A stretch of 64,000 nt of DNA, from the NCBI GenBank assembly GCA_963931925.1, contig OZ007569.1, forward strand, positions 28,706,024-28,770,023. The letters run 5' to 3'. Source of the stretch: Onchidella celtica (lineage: Eukaryota > Mollusca > Gastropoda > Systellommatophora > Onchidiidae). The notes beneath the pieces were generated by a model. It worked only from the letters and a program-made list of their open reading frames with translations, was not told where the DNA came from and made no database searches. The position numbers and the translations under genes were made by a program. Positions 23,468-35,590 of the stretch are shown here, piece after piece. How positions within the stretch are numbered: position 1 is the first letter of the stretch; each line of letters begins with the position of its first letter.

Positions 23468-25135
23468 GTGACCCCGGCGCTCTATGAAAAACATGATGAC
23501 ATACCGACAGACAGACATTTCTAAATTGGTGAAAGTGAGACAGGACAGAAGACGGCAGACCTTCCCAACAATACCTAGCAATCAGCATTATGAGATGACC
23601 AGATACCACCAGTGTATGTCTGAGAGAGGGAGTGAAGAACATGTAGTCTGTCTAACTTTCGCAATAAGACACGCACACAGAAAGACAAGACAGAAAATCA
23701 GAAAGCCTGTACTACATTTTTAATCCTGGACATAATACCTCTCCAAGCCCCGCCGTATAACATCACATCAGTCTCCTCTATGGAGAGTTCAAAATAATGT
23801 GAAAATAAAACAGTACCAGAACAAGCAACGGAAAGCAATAAATCATGAAACCCAGAAGCCAGGAGGAGCACTGGAGAAGATATCATTAGTCAGAAGTAAT
23901 TAACCCTGCGAGCATGGATGACATTTGATCCCTCAATTTTTTTTTTTAGGCCAATGAATTATTGATTTGTTATGTTTTCTACTGCTGTCGTATCCTCTAT
24001 AATATCACGGAAACAGGGGAAACTTCACGACAGTGCACAGGCGCCTTGCCGTATTTCACAATAATTAATAGGAAATGCAAATCTTTCGCTGGTTGCGTAC
24101 TGAGTCAAAACTGTTTCTTCCGTCGACTTGAGTTGAACTTTCATTTGGCCGGTGCACACTAGCCCCTATTTTGACTGACGCCCTCGATTTTCAGCATTGA
24201 AAAAGGGAAGGCTATATGGACCTTCTGATGGGCCCTGTCACTAACTATGCCACATCAGGACTTACTAAGTTTCTGTTGAAAATCGTTTGTTTCTCGAGCC
24301 TCAGCCTAAGATTGTCGGTCCTCGAATTCGTTAAGTTTTATTTTCAGTCCTTCATTTATAACCCATCGTGGTTCCTTCCCTAAACTTAGAATTCTGGACA
24401 ACTCTTTGCACTCGATCGCGCGCTCGTGTCCATGACCTCATTTCAATTCTGATCCACTGACGCCACCCGATCTGTTCGTCCTTCACTTCCGCCTCATACA
24501 AAAGATTGCAGGATGGAACCCTGACAGTGACGGTAATAGGTGCTGGAGCGCAGGCGTTTCTCTAACCCTGAAAACTTGGGGGCGCACATTCCTTTTCCGT
24601 CTCCATAACTCTCTGACTGGCATACCATAGACGTTGCTCTGGTGCTATCTTTGGGACACGCACCCTCTTTCCGTCTCTAGAACACCCTGTCTCAGCACAG
24701 GCGTTTCTACCGTGTTAATATCAGGAGAGCGCACACTCTCTCTCTGTTTTTATACCATTCTGTCTGTATTTTTTTTTCTTCCAATTCATTCATCTCTTTG
24801 GATCTTTTCACCTCTCGTCTCTCAATTTCTCTGTCTGAAATTGCTCTCATTCCACTTTCACCCCCTCGGGGCCCCAAATCATACCCCCCCCCCACCCTTT
24901 GGAAAAAAAATAGTTCACATTTTTCTGACCCCCCCCCCCCCTCTTTTTTTTTTCCATTACATTTTTTGAAGTGCCGCCCCTGTAACCGAGGATAAAGTTG
25001 GACATGTCATTTACTGGAGAAACACGTCTCGAACAAGTCCAGGACACATAAAAAGAAGTTTAAAAATGCATAAGACGAGTGGCACACACGCTCATGCTTG
25101 TATATCATAAAAGACATCATCATAATATATTATCA
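23467..25135. other. No gene recognised
   Basis: Contains C-runs near 24885 and 24930 that resemble remains of the CCATAAAGTACGTA-type elements. No exon or RNA gene seen. Confidence 0.45.
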
Positions 25136-25532
25136 CTAGATGACCTATCGGGCATTGCCCGAAATAAACAATTATGTGCCCCCCCCCCCTCTCTCTCTCA
25201 CACATAATAAAAGTAATAAACTACAGTCTTACTTCAGAACTCATGCGCACCAGAACATTACGCACCAAACTGAACGCTTGATACGGTTACTTTTTATGAC
25301 ATGTACGGTACTATATATTATTACGAAACAAACATGCAAAAATACAGATGTTACATAGTATTCAACATTGTTATTTATTAAAAATACATGCTGGAAGTAA
25401 ACAACTTTTAATTATAGCCATCATCTTCCTTATCTCAATTGTCACCTTCCTGCTAAATTTAAGGCCTGAAGAGTATATAGTTTGGTCAGTTAGTCATGCC
25501 AAAGGTTGCAAGTTACTGAAATATATAATAGA
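25136..25532 (-). mobile_element. Nonautonomous Helitron, 397 bp, with internal microsatellite
   Basis: On the minus strand it starts TCTATTATATATTTCAGTAA after an A and ends with the hairpin CGGGCAATGCCCG, nine bases, then CTAG before a T. These are the canonical Helitron ends (5' TC, 3' hairpin plus CTRR, A/T target). It has an internal (GA)n and G-run. The interior matches 39857-41685. It resembles Helitron-derived elements with microsatellites described from bivalves and flies; that link is inference. Confidence 0.85.
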
Positions 25533-25547
25533 TAAAGGAGCTAAGGC

Positions 25548-25760
25548 ATTTTAACCGCCGAGCTTTCAATTCTACAAAATGTCATATTACGCATAGAAAG
25601 ACGTAAAGGTGTCCGTGGGCATATTTTAAAAGGTCTTTAAGTGCTCTATCTTTTTAATACATGACTGTACTTTCGTTGATTTTGAACCACAACTAAGTTG
25701 AAAAGGAGAAAGTGTTCTGGCATTTTAAACAGGAAAAAAATTCCTGTAGAATTAAAAAGT
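25548..25760 (+). repeat. Dispersed repeat, copy 1
   Basis: TTTTAACCGCCGAGC, TTCTACAAAATGTCATAT, ATAGAAAGACGTAAAGGTGT and AAGTTGAAAAGGAGAAAGTG recur at 27808-28010 and, inverted, at 61565-61720. It begins about 15 bp from the Helitron. No coding capacity is seen. Confidence 0.75.
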
Positions 25761-26157
25761 ATGATAGGAAATTTCGTTCTGCGCCTCAATTTACACATGA
25801 TTGGTGATCGAAATTCAATTTAAAAATCATCTGTGTGTTCCCCGAGTCAACGGGCTAACTAGTCTGAATGATAAGACACTAGAACGGCCAAATTTGAGCG
25901 TAATTATTCGCTATAGTTGTCATCGATGCCAACTGGCAGTGAGAGGGTTATCTGCCTGACCCGTGGCAGGGCGCATTGACACGTGATGTTTGGTCCTGAT
26001 AGAACTACTTTCTCGGCTAAAGAATGCGTCTGACAATCTACTTACAGTACAGTTACAGTGGAGAAGCAGGAAGGAGAGAAAGACTAAAGGAGGAGAAAAG
26101 GCAGTGTGAAAGAGAAAAGAGGAGTACACGAAATTTAGAGGATCGTAGAAGAAGCGA

Positions 26158-26457
<300 letters not shown>

Positions 26458-27807
26458 GAGCGGAAACAAATGTGGAAATAACATACAGATTATGAGGACA
26501 ACAGAAAAGAAAAAAAGAAAAGTGGCCGCTGATCTAATTTCTGTTTTATTTCGTGGGCGCGACAACAAAATGTTCATGATGGATTATCAAATCTCAACTT
26601 TCAACCTTAACCCTCTCCTCTTTCATTTGTGACTGTCCTGCCACCCCTCCCCCTTTTTTTCTTCTATCACTCTCCTTTTTCTACAGTTCCTCTCACTCCT
26701 ACTGTTGTTTTCCCTTCAAGCCTTACAGCCACTGTTTCTGTTCACATCTCCTCCCCCATCATCCCTGCTCTAATGTACATTGTATTCACTCCCTCATAGG
26801 TCTGACTGTTTGTATGTCTCTCTCCCTCACCTTCTGTCTGTCGGTCCGTCCGTTCTCTCTCTCTCTCTCTCTGCCAGTCTCATGTCACTGATTATCTTTA
26901 CCGTCACTGATAACTAGAAGAACCAGATTCTTTCCTGTGCGTGTTTGTTTACACACGACCCCGACTTTCCCAGTCCGACAAAACAAGATGGAGAGGCTAT
27001 CCATAAAGCGCACATGTGTGTACAAGTGTTAATGTATGTACATGTATTACTCCCCTTTGGAAATTTTTGAATTTTTGATGGACCCCCCCCCCCCCTCCGC
27101 CTTTTCCACCATGTACACTTTCCATACGCTTGACCACATCCCCACTTACACGAGCGTACGGCCGCCATTAGAATGTTGAATGTCGATGATAACGCCTCGG
27201 TGTTTGAAAATTTATTGGCATTTTGCATGACTGTTTCATTAAAGACACAATATTTATTTTACAAAAATCCAACAACTTAATTTGCAAGAGAAAAAGTAAA
27301 CAAAACCAAACATTGCAATTTATTATCATAATTGTAAAACATCCGTATGCCCCCCCCCCCCCACCAAAAAAAAAAGCAAACAACCCTGCCATGTAGGATT
27401 TTCTTTTCGTACACTCCAGGCAACCCTCCTCCCCGCCCCCCTCGGAGTATAATACGTACTTTACAGATGGCCCCTAAAATCACTTACGCAGGTCATAACC
27501 CTGCATGCATGCGTTTGCAGGATACCACAGGTTTTGGCATGAGACCATTGACAGGACTGACGTCCTCTTTTGTTTTCATCCGGCCATAGCAAATCTAGCA
27601 TAATGGGCCTACTAGGCCTCTATATGTGTATCGTCATCGCTCTATGATAATGGCGTACGTCAGGCTTACGTCAAAAGGCAACTGGCGGTTCGTTGCATTC
27701 CTGACCATGAGGGCTATCAGATAATACCACCGAAAAACCGAATGCACAAACAGGAAAAAGTGATAATCCAATATTATATTATACAGGAAGTAAGGTCTCC
27801 AAATGTA
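26458..27807. other. No gene recognised; C-run MITE debris at 27040-27140 and 27335-27480
   Basis: CCCCCC runs with nearby GTACACTTTCCATACG and ATAATACGTACTTTACAGAT suggest remains of the CCATAAAGTACGTA-type family. Confidence 0.4.
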
Positions 27808-28010
27808 ATCACGAAAGGCTTTTTAACCGCTGAGCCTTAAATTCTACAAAATATCATATGGCCTAACGTATAGAAAGACATAAAGGTGTACGTGGGCATA
27901 ATAATGGTCTTGAAGTTCGCTTTATTTTTAATACTTTTTTTTATTTTTTATTATGAGCCACAACTGGGTTGAACAGAAAAAAGTGTTCCAACATTTTTAG
28001 AGCGGGTAAA
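27808..28010 (+). repeat. Dispersed repeat, copy 2
   Basis: Matches 25548-25760: TTTTTAACCGCTGAGCC, TTCTACAAAATATCATAT, ATAGAAAGACATAAAGGTGT, GGTTGAACAGAAAAAAGTGT. Confidence 0.75.
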
Positions 28011-28647
28011 ACAAAAACAAAAAAAAGACACACTCTCTGCTAGTTCTAGTAATCATAATGGCATAAGTTACCAAATGACAGGAAAAGAAAACTTTTTGCT
28101 TTAATACCGGTATCTCAAAAGTGTCCAAATGACTTTTGCCATTAGCGTAGAGCAGTGACGATATGTGAGCCCACCTTACCAAATATTCACTCGGCGACCC
28201 CCCACAAGTTTCAAGCTTTCAAAACAAGTTGAACAAGTTCATAACGCACCGGGGGCTATCTGGACCTCCTAGTTTGTGGATGTAATTTTAGAAAAATAAA
28301 AATAGCTTGTTTTGCCATTTTCTTGAGGACAGGAAGACACCGGCGTCTATTCATATCCATTATGCATGACTTAATGGGCCCAAATGCAGTACACATTCCT
28401 GCTGATCCGTAGGCGCTAATAATATTTTTGTACTGCCGAGAAAAACTGCCTTTTACTTTTCCAAAAACAAAAGCATCTTCATGCACTGTGGCGACTGCTT
28501 CAACCCCTTCCTCCCTAACTATGCCCAGATGTTAGGGTGTGTTTGTAGCTTTTCTAAAAATAACCTAATCAAAAACAAAATTATGAAACTGGTCTCAATT
28601 TTTCATTCCTCCGTAACTAAGACAGGCAAATGCTTGCGACTGTATAA

Positions 28648-28790
28648 GCGGGTGGCTGGCGGGCGGGCGCTTCTGTCCTATCATTCTGTTGTAGTCCGTC
28701 CATCGTCATGCTTCTCCCTAACACAATATGGCCGCTGTCGTGACGACGTGGTTTCTCCAAACTTAAACTCAACTGCGACCGTACATAAGA
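28648..28790 (+). mobile_element. SINE-like element with (AAACTC)n tail
   Basis: GGGTGGCTGGCGGGCGGGCG, CTGTCCTATCATTCTGTTGT, then GCCGCTGTCGTGACGACGTG and TTTCTCCAAACTTAAACTC. The opening matches the presumed 5' end GGGTGGTTGGTGAGCGCTTC. Confidence 0.7.
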
Positions 28791-29935
28791 CAGTCCTCAA
28801 CTTCAATGATAACACGTCATGTACTTCAGTTTTACAAAATAAGCTAAACACTTAGACAGCTTACAACTTTATTTTACTCGGGGTCACACTTTACGGCCAG
28901 GCGCACACCTGCAACTTGCTGTCGTCGCCTCCACATTAGTTCTTGTTTGTTTTATCTCCATTTTCTGAAAAACTGGAGATCTTTTAGTATGTAGAAGAGG
29001 TATAACAAATGCAAAATGCACTCTTTGGACACTTGTTTAAAAAGCGTTGTAGCACTTCTCAGTGGTTCAGTTCCCATTTATTCTCTTTATCATCAGAACT
29101 AAAGCCGCACACGTTTAACTTCGAATTTCTCACTTGTGTCAAAAATATAGAGTTGGAACAAACAAGAACTAAAGTCGCGCCGTGTTGCCATTGTGTTTTC
29201 ATGTATCCGATGACTCCATAATGAGCCCGTATCTCGCCTATGTGCTGATCTCCATTCATTCGTCTGGATTTAAAAAAAAAAAAAAAAGGCGACGTGACGC
29301 GAGGGGAACACGACAAAGCCCCCTCTGTGTACCCCTGGCTACATGCACACACCTGCAAGAGGATCTCATAAAACAAAGACATTGAATCTGCCATTGCATC
29401 TCATTTCATCCCATCCCTCATTATATCATCCCCCCCCCCCACATACACACAAAAGGGGGGGGGGTGCACAGCAGGTGAGAGTTGTGGCAGTGTTTGCACT
29501 GGGCATTTCGCAAGATAATTTCTTTTATTTATAGCAACAAGGCATTCGTGCAGTCGCGCGTCTAGTCGTAAAGGAGAGATAATACTAACATTAATATGAA
29601 GCCTTCCAGTGTCCACCATTTGTAATGTTTCCATGAATGTTATAAGGCGGCTTCCTCCATCAGAAATAAATGACAATTGAAGCCCCGACATTAACCCTCT
29701 AGCGACAGTTGAAACAGATCGTTACTATGGTGTCCAATGCTTTATTTTTGGAACAATATCTAATTTAGCATCAAATCTTGTTCAGTGCACATATTTACAT
29801 CGTTGCATTGATTTCTGTGACCAATTTTTAATTTTATTTTAATAATGTGCACGTTTCAGAGAGGCTTCTGGCAAGGTAGTCAATGTGTGTGTGTGTGGGG
29901 GGGGGGGTGGGAGATGCTGATTAATGAGTAGACCG
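28791..29935. other. No gene recognised
   Basis: Frames such as 29059-29394 (minus) show no domain. Short A and G/C runs only. Confidence 0.4.
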
Positions 29936-30137
29936 GTGGTGCACTTCACTGTCGTAAAATTTCGCTGTTTTAAAACGCATATAGTTAGATGGTGCACTTC
30001 CATGTCCTAAAATTTCGCTGTTTTAAAATGCACATAGATGGTGCACTTCAATGTCGTAAAATTTCGCTGTTTTAAAATGCACATAGATGGTGCACTCCAA
30101 TGTCGTAAAATTTCGCTGTTTTAAAATGCACATAGAT
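29936..30137. repeat. Minisatellite, about 49-bp unit, 4 copies
   Basis: Units contain GGTGCACTTCAATGTCGTAA and TTTCGCTGTTTTAAAATGCA; the first unit carries a short insertion. Confidence 0.92.
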
Positions 30138-30221
30138 TATTCCAGAGCGACTGTTCACCGTGCCTGACAATGTCTCGGGGCGTTTTTACCGAAATTATTC
30201 AGCGCACGGGACGGGGGGCTG

Positions 30222-30305
30222 TTGTTATAGAGCTATAGCTGAGCAAAGAAAACAAGTTAGTATTTCCTCTATATGTCTGTGAAATTATACCACGGTCCCT
30301 TAACA
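30222..30305. mobile_element. Small MITE, TIR TTGTTAAGGGACCG-type, copy 2
   Basis: Right end CGGTCCCTTAACAA and interior CTATAGCTGAGC match the copy at 12166. The left end TTGTTATAG is shortened. Confidence 0.6.
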
Positions 30306-30706
30306 ACTGCCAGGGGGCAAACACAGACTTTTTTTCTGTATTAATCTGCTCTAGTCGAGTTTACGCCTTCTAATCACACATGAGTATTTTTGCATCACAC
30401 CATAAATATAATATGGAAATGAGAATGATATGATGATACACAGCACAATGGGTGCACAGAAAGACACCCCATCCCCTCCCCTTCTCCATAACTCGGCAAA
30501 ATGATATACGAGCTGCTCCGGCCTATGACAGGAGGAAATATTTCTGTATCTCACCATGGAAATAAAGAATGACACTGGATGCATAGAAAGAAGCCCCCTT
30601 TCTCCATACTTCGGCTAATGATAATAATACTACTTCGGGTTATGTTCTACGGAAATATTTCCGTATTTCACCATGGAAATAATAATGATACAATACGCAG
30701 CACAGT

Positions 30707-32541
30707 AAAGAGGTCAAAAAATCAATTAAAAAAGACAAAGAGGAGTTCATAGGAATGTTAGCAGAGAAAGCAGAGAAGGCAGCAACAGGAGGACACATGA
30801 GGATCCTCTACCAGACTACAAAGAAGACTCTTGCTGGAAAATATGGAAAACCTGAAGTTCCTGTCAAGGATTACAACAGGAAGGCTATTTTTGGAAAGGA
30901 AGCTCAGGCAAAAAGATGGATAGAACATTTTAACAGCCTCTTGAACAGACCTCCACCAAGCAACCCACCCGACATTCTACCCGCAAGAAATGATTTACCG
31001 ATCAGTTGCGACCCTCCGACTAAAACAGAGATTAATGATGCCATAAAGCAGTTAAATCGAGGCAAGGCAGCTGGACCAGATCAGATCCCACCAGAGGCGC
31101 TGAAGGCAGATGCTGCTGGGGCTGCAGAGGGTCTGCACTCACTATTCTCGAGGATTTGGATCGGAGGCAAGTTTCCAAAGGACTGGAAGGAAGGACACCT
31201 CGTGAAGCTTCCAAAAAAAGGGGACCTCAGCAATTGTAGTAACTACAGAGGAATCACACTTCTCTCCATCCCAGGAAAGGTTTTCAATCGGATTCTTCTC
31301 AAGCGAATACAGAATGCAACAGACCCAAAACTTCGTGAGGAGCAAGCTGGTTTCAGGAGTAACCGATCAACCACCGACCAGATCGCCACGCTGAGAATCA
31401 TAGTAGAGCAGTCGCTAGAGTGGAACTCCCAACTGATAGTGAACTTCCTTGACTACGAGAAGGCCTTTGATAGCATCGATAGAGAAACACTGTGGAGAAT
31501 ATTGAGACATTATGGAATCCCAGAGAAGATGGTGAACCTTATCAAGAGCATGTACGACGGGACAAGTTGCAGAGTCGTACACGATGGCGAGCTTACTGAC
31601 AGCTCTGATATCAAGACTGGTGTTAGGCAGGGTTGTTTGCTGTCCCCATTTCTGTTTGTCCTGGTGATTGATTGGCTTATGAAAGAAACCACCAGTGGAG
31701 GAAGAAATGGCATACAATGGACCCCATGGACACAGCTGGACGATCTAGATTTTGCAGATGACTTGGCACTATTGTCGCACACACACGACCAGATGCAAGC
31801 AAAGACTACAGCTCTAAACAAAATTTCAGAATCTATTGGATTGAGGATACATCCTGCGAAGTCGAAGGTCCTAAAAATTGTTGCACTCCCAAGCGCACAA
31901 GTCAGAGTAGGAGATCAACCACTGGAAGATGTAGAGTCCTTCTGCTATCTTGGTAGTATCATTGACAATAAGGGAGGAACAGAGGCAGAAGTCAAAGCAC
32001 GAATTGGAAAGGCACAGGCAGCTTTCACGTCCTTAAGCAAGATTTGGAGAACCAAGGATATATCTCTAAAAACAAAGCTGAGGATATTCAACTCGAACGT
32101 GAAGTCAGTCCTGTTGTATGGATGTGAGACTTGGAATGCGTCTCAGGCCTGCATAAAGAGAATCCAAGTTTTCATCAACAGATGTTTGAGGAAGCTACTT
32201 AAGATCAGATGGACAGACAAGGTCAGCAATGAAATTGTATGGAAAAGAACAAGACAGAGCCCAGCCAGAGAGGAAATTGGTAGGAGGCGATGGAGATGGA
32301 TCGGCCACACTCTCAGGAGGCCAGGAAACAGCATCACGAAGAAGGTATTGGATTGGAATCCCCAGGGCAAGAGATCAAGAGGAAGGCCGCGCGGAACGTG
32401 GAGAAGAGCCAGAGAAAATGATGTGCAACGAAGCGGAAAGACTTGGAATAATGTAAAGAGGCTTCCCCATGATAGAGAGGGATGGAAAGTGTTTGTTGGT
32501 GGCCTATACCCTGATCCAGGGTGAGAAAGGCAATGATGATG
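30707..32541 (+). mobile_element. RTE-like non-LTR retrotransposon, 5'-truncated
   Basis: Flanked by the 12-bp duplication ACGCAGCACAGT (30695-30706 and 32542-32553). After the stop only about 17 bp of 3' UTR remain, ending in an ATG trinucleotide repeat, as expected for RTE-type elements. The reading frame is open from the 5' junction. The endonuclease domain is missing, so the copy is 5'-truncated but young. RTE is my best clade match by pattern, not by phylogeny. Confidence 0.88.
30755..32524 (+). CDS. Reverse transcriptase of RTE-like LINE (589 codons from first Met)
   Basis: RT palm motifs are in order: GFRSNRSTTDQIATLR (about 199-214), FLDYEKAFD (motif A, about 232-240), TGVRQGCLLSPFLF (motif B), LDFADDLALLS (motif C, catalytic Asp pair) and FCYLGSIID. 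The C-terminal part has LLYGCETW, RRRWRWIGHTLRRPG and GKRSRGRPRGTWRR, typical of these mobile-element polymerases. The first Met is internal: codons continue in frame upstream to the element boundary at 30707, so the true N-terminus with endonuclease is lost. No stop or frameshift in the remaining frame. Confidence 0.93.
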   Translation: MLAEKAEKAATGGHMRILYQTTKKTLAGKYGKPEVPVKDYNRKAIFGKEAQAKRWIEHFNSLLNRPPPSNPPDILPARNDLPISCDPPTKTEINDAIKQLNRGKAAGPDQIPPEALKADAAGAAEGLHSLFSRIWIGGKFPKDWKEGHLVKLPKKGDLSNCSNYRGITLLSIPGKVFNRILLKRIQNATDPKLREEQAGFRSNRSTTDQIATLRIIVEQSLEWNSQLIVNFLDYEKAFDSIDRETLWRILRHYGIPEKMVNLIKSMYDGTSCRVVHDGELTDSSDIKTGVRQGCLLSPFLFVLVIDWLMKETTSGGRNGIQWTPWTQLDDLDFADDLALLSHTHDQMQAKTTALNKISESIGLRIHPAKSKVLKIVALPSAQVRVGDQPLEDVESFCYLGSIIDNKGGTEAEVKARIGKAQAAFTSLSKIWRTKDISLKTKLRIFNSNVKSVLLYGCETWNASQACIKRIQVFINRCLRKLLKIRWTDKVSNEIVWKRTRQSPAREEIGRRRWRWIGHTLRRPGNSITKKVLDWNPQGKRSRGRPRGTWRRARENDVQRSGKTWNNVKRLPHDREGWKVFVGGLYPDPG

Positions 32542-32699
32542 ACGCAGCACAGTGAGTGCACACAAAGAAATCCCCTCTTTCCTTACTTCGGCAAATACGA
32601 TACACTGCTTCGGGTTACGAAATATTTCTGCATCTCATCATGGAAATTAGAATGACTTCATAATTATGCGGCAATCTGGATATACAGAAAGCAAGCCAA

Positions 32700-32812
32700 C
32701 ACTATCCTTCTTACTTCTATTCTGTCTACTGTCTTGTTTTTTTTTCCTAGCATGTAAATGTGACCGCGATCGTGTCGACGTGCTTTCTCCAAACTCAAAC
32801 TCGAACTCCTAC
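32700..32812 (+). mobile_element. SINE-like element with (AAACTC)n tail
   Basis: TTCTATTCTGTCTACTGTCT, GTGTCGACGTGCTTTCTCC, then AAACTCAAACTCGAACTC tail. Confidence 0.75.
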
Positions 32813-33304
32813 TTCATCAAAAGAACTACTGCTCATGTTTATGTCCTAGAGAAGTAGCATTATGGAATGTATCCAACTTTTAATTTTCTTCCTTACTTCG
32901 GCCAATGATATAGATCTACTGCTTGTGGTTGTAATATATATCCACACTAACGGAAATGAGATTGTGGATGCTATAAACTTTTCGACCGGAAATTGGATCC
33001 TAGCCCGCCAACTTTGTGTATCCTATTTCTGTCCGCGTGTGCACATGAATAGTTTACAGCGCTCATTCTATCAGCTGAGCCACACCAGAAGCCACTGCCC
33101 GCCTTACTTACGTTACGATAGCCGGAGAGCTGGTACTGAATACTTATCAATCTCGTGGCAGGAAAATGGATGGTGGATCGATTGCAACTGTCTCAAGATA
33201 ACCGGAACTATTCAGATTTAGTTCATCTTCGCATCGACCATTCATAGTCTTTTAAAGATTACGTCCAAAATTGTCACGACGACACGACAAAGGCCGTTTT
33301 GTAC

Positions 33305-33372
33305 TACGAGGAAGCAAGATGATAGACAGAATATAACAGAATGACGGGACAGAATGAGACCCTACCAGTACC
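33305..33372 (-). mobile_element. SINE-like element, fragment
   Basis: GATGATAGACAGAATATAAC and GACAGAATGAGACCCTACC match the family body; no tail present. Confidence 0.5.
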
Positions 33373-33989
33373 AGGACGCATGATCTTTTTTCGTACTCAC
33401 TTTACCAAATTCAGGAGCGGGGCAGCAAAGACACCCCCAAACACAGGTCATCGGCTAAGGGATTTCTCGTCCTACCGAACACTGCCACGGGTGCTGCAAT
33501 CTCTGGACTGTGCACCCTAATCCTAACCCTAAAATGACTCTGAAAGTCATCGAAAATCCCTGTATATGTTGGAGCTGTTGCTGTCAAGCTCCTGAATTTG
33601 GTCAAGTGAGTACGAAAAAAACAAAACCCACTCTACCAATCACCAGCCAGCAAATGCCAAATTCTGAACAAAGTATCAATTAACTTACAGACCTAATCTT
33701 GACATGAAAAATGACAGGCTTTTGGTCCATACATAGCAAAGCAAGACCTGAACCATACATAACATCGAACCCACACGGAAGACAATAATATCCTGCACAA
33801 AAAAAACCATCACACCATCCAATTCGCTTTTCCTGCACTTTCTATGGAAATAAGCCTGGACTCGATCAACTCGGTGGCAGCAGGAAATCAGAACGCCCGA
33901 CTTCCCCAAGTTTTGATTTCCGAGACATGCACCCATACATCATAACGCAGCAATTACACCCAAGACGTCCAGGGAAACTGTGAACCCTG

Positions 33990-34158
33990 ACCTCCCCCCC
34001 TCTTTCCTGTCCCCCCCCCCCGAACTTTCCCCCTCTTTCCTGGTCCCCCCCCCGAACTTTCCCCCTCTTTCCTGGTCCCCCCCCCGAACTTTCCCCCTCT
34101 TTCCTGGTCCCCCCCCCCCCGAACTTTCCCCCTCTTTCCTGGTCCCCCCCCCCCCACC
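33990..34158. repeat. C-run minisatellite, about 33-38-bp unit, 4-5 copies
   Basis: Units of GAACTTTCCCCCTCTTTCCT followed by GGTC and 8-11 Cs. Copies differ mainly in C-run length. Confidence 0.92.
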
Positions 34159-34417
34159 AAGGGCATACGTATGACAGGACGGGGTGATGTGGAGCAAAAA
34201 GTGGAGAAATTTCTGACAAAACAAGAAGGATGAAAAAATCGGAAGAGAAAGCAAAACGATTACTATAATATAATACAGACTTTTTTTTTTGTTGTGTTGT
34301 TGATTTTCATTAGAAACTGGTATATAATTTGTGTAAACCTACGTAAAAGTTTGGGCAAATCAACTCCCCTGCTAAACTGATGAAGCTCTGAATACCAGAG
34401 ATAATAAAGTACAAAAT

Positions 34418-34538
34418 TGACGAAATATCATAAAAACCACAGAAAAACTGTGGGGTCGCAGCAGGGCTATAAGCAATGCCAAAATCTCACGCAGTGTTTC
34501 GCTACATGCAACTTTTTCTTTTTGCCCAATTTTGACAC
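34418..34538 (-). mobile_element. Hairpin-retroposon family, short 121-bp copy
   Basis: AATAAAGTACAAAAT at 34403-34417 and 34539-34553 is a 15-bp target duplication. On the minus strand it opens GTGTCAAAATTGGGC (inverted part, to GCGTGA), then GATTTTGGCATTGCTTATAG, GCGACCCCACAG and TATGATATTTCGTCA. The two parts barely overlap here. Confidence 0.85.
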
Positions 34539-34789
34539 AATAAAGTACAAAATAATGGTGCAAGACTCTTGTAACTAACATTTTTGGCCAAAATCACTTT
34601 TTTCATTCTTTGGGTCTGAAAATCAATAGCGCACCTTGTGTCACAAGCTCGTAGCTCAATTCTTATAAATAACGATACTGCAATAATCAAGTTCATTGTC
34701 TTTACAATATTACAATCATATGCCAAAGAAAATCAGTTTTTTGGCTCTCCTGTAAAATTTTTGAAATGTCAGTTACAGGAGTCTTGCAG

Positions 34790-34870
34790 TGTAGCGACGT
34801 AGACCGTGAAAGGCGCAAAGTAGCCGCTATCGTGCCGACGTGCCGTAAAATCCAAACTCAAAATCTCTGG
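34790..34870 (+). mobile_element. SINE-like element, fragment
   Basis: GCCGCTATCGTGCCGACGTG and TCCAAACTCAAAATCTC match the 3' part and tail of the family. Confidence 0.45.
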
Positions 34871-35384
34871 CCCTTCTGACCAGAAAGTTTCCAGTCCCCT
34901 CCCAACGTTTCCTTCGCTCAGCTTCGACCATTCGATAGAGACGTGTGGACAGAAACAGGAAGGCAACACAAAACAATACACTGAGTACTGAATAAACATT
35001 GTTAATTGTCTCAAGTTTTCCCCCTACTGGCTCTTTCTGGCCCCTGGTCTTTTTTTTCCCGTTTAGTTCTCCTTTCTCTTTGTTCTTGGCCACTTTCTCA
35101 TCTCGGATTTCGCCCTTGTTTGTTTCGTTATCTCCTGTCATAGTCATAGTGGAATGACCGGGACAGGGCAAAGAACAGCCGGGAGACTGACAGTGAGAAA
35201 TACTGAGACGAAGAGAGGTATAGAGAGACAGAAGGAGAGGTTGTTTGGGGATGGGGGAACTCTATGCATGTGGTGGGAGGGTGTGGGGTGGGGGTGGCGG
35301 GGGAGGGGGGGGGGTAGGGGGCCAGCGGCTCATACAGCTGTAGAGAAAGAATGATGGACTAAGAATTCATAATCATTGGAAATA
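34871..35384. other. No gene recognised
   Basis: Mixed sequence with a G-rich block at 35270-35320. Confidence 0.4.
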
Positions 35385-35590
35385 ACGAGACCTCTCTCTC
35401 TCTCTCCTTCTGTCTCTCTCTCTCTGTCTGTGCCTGTCTGTCTTATATCTTTCTGTCCGTCCCTCTTGTCTCTGCTCTCTCTGTCTTTCCCTCTTTCTGT
35501 CTGTCTGTCTCTGTGTACTTCTCTGTCTCCCATTCTCCCTGTGTGTACATCTCTCTCTCTCTTTCTTTCTTACACACATACACACACAAA
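35385..35590. repeat. (CT)n/(CTGT)n microsatellite
   Basis: Impure pyrimidine repeats; the serine/leucine frames here are artefacts. Confidence 0.95.

Larger units (their letters stand above)
30405..32650. repeat. Tandem repeat interrupted by the RTE-like LINE
   Basis: Units with GCACAGAAAGA, CTCCATACTTCGGC, CTGCTTCGGGTTA and ATTTCACCATGGAAAT occur at 30405-30545, 30555-30706 and 32542-32650. The LINE lies inside the third. Confidence 0.75.
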
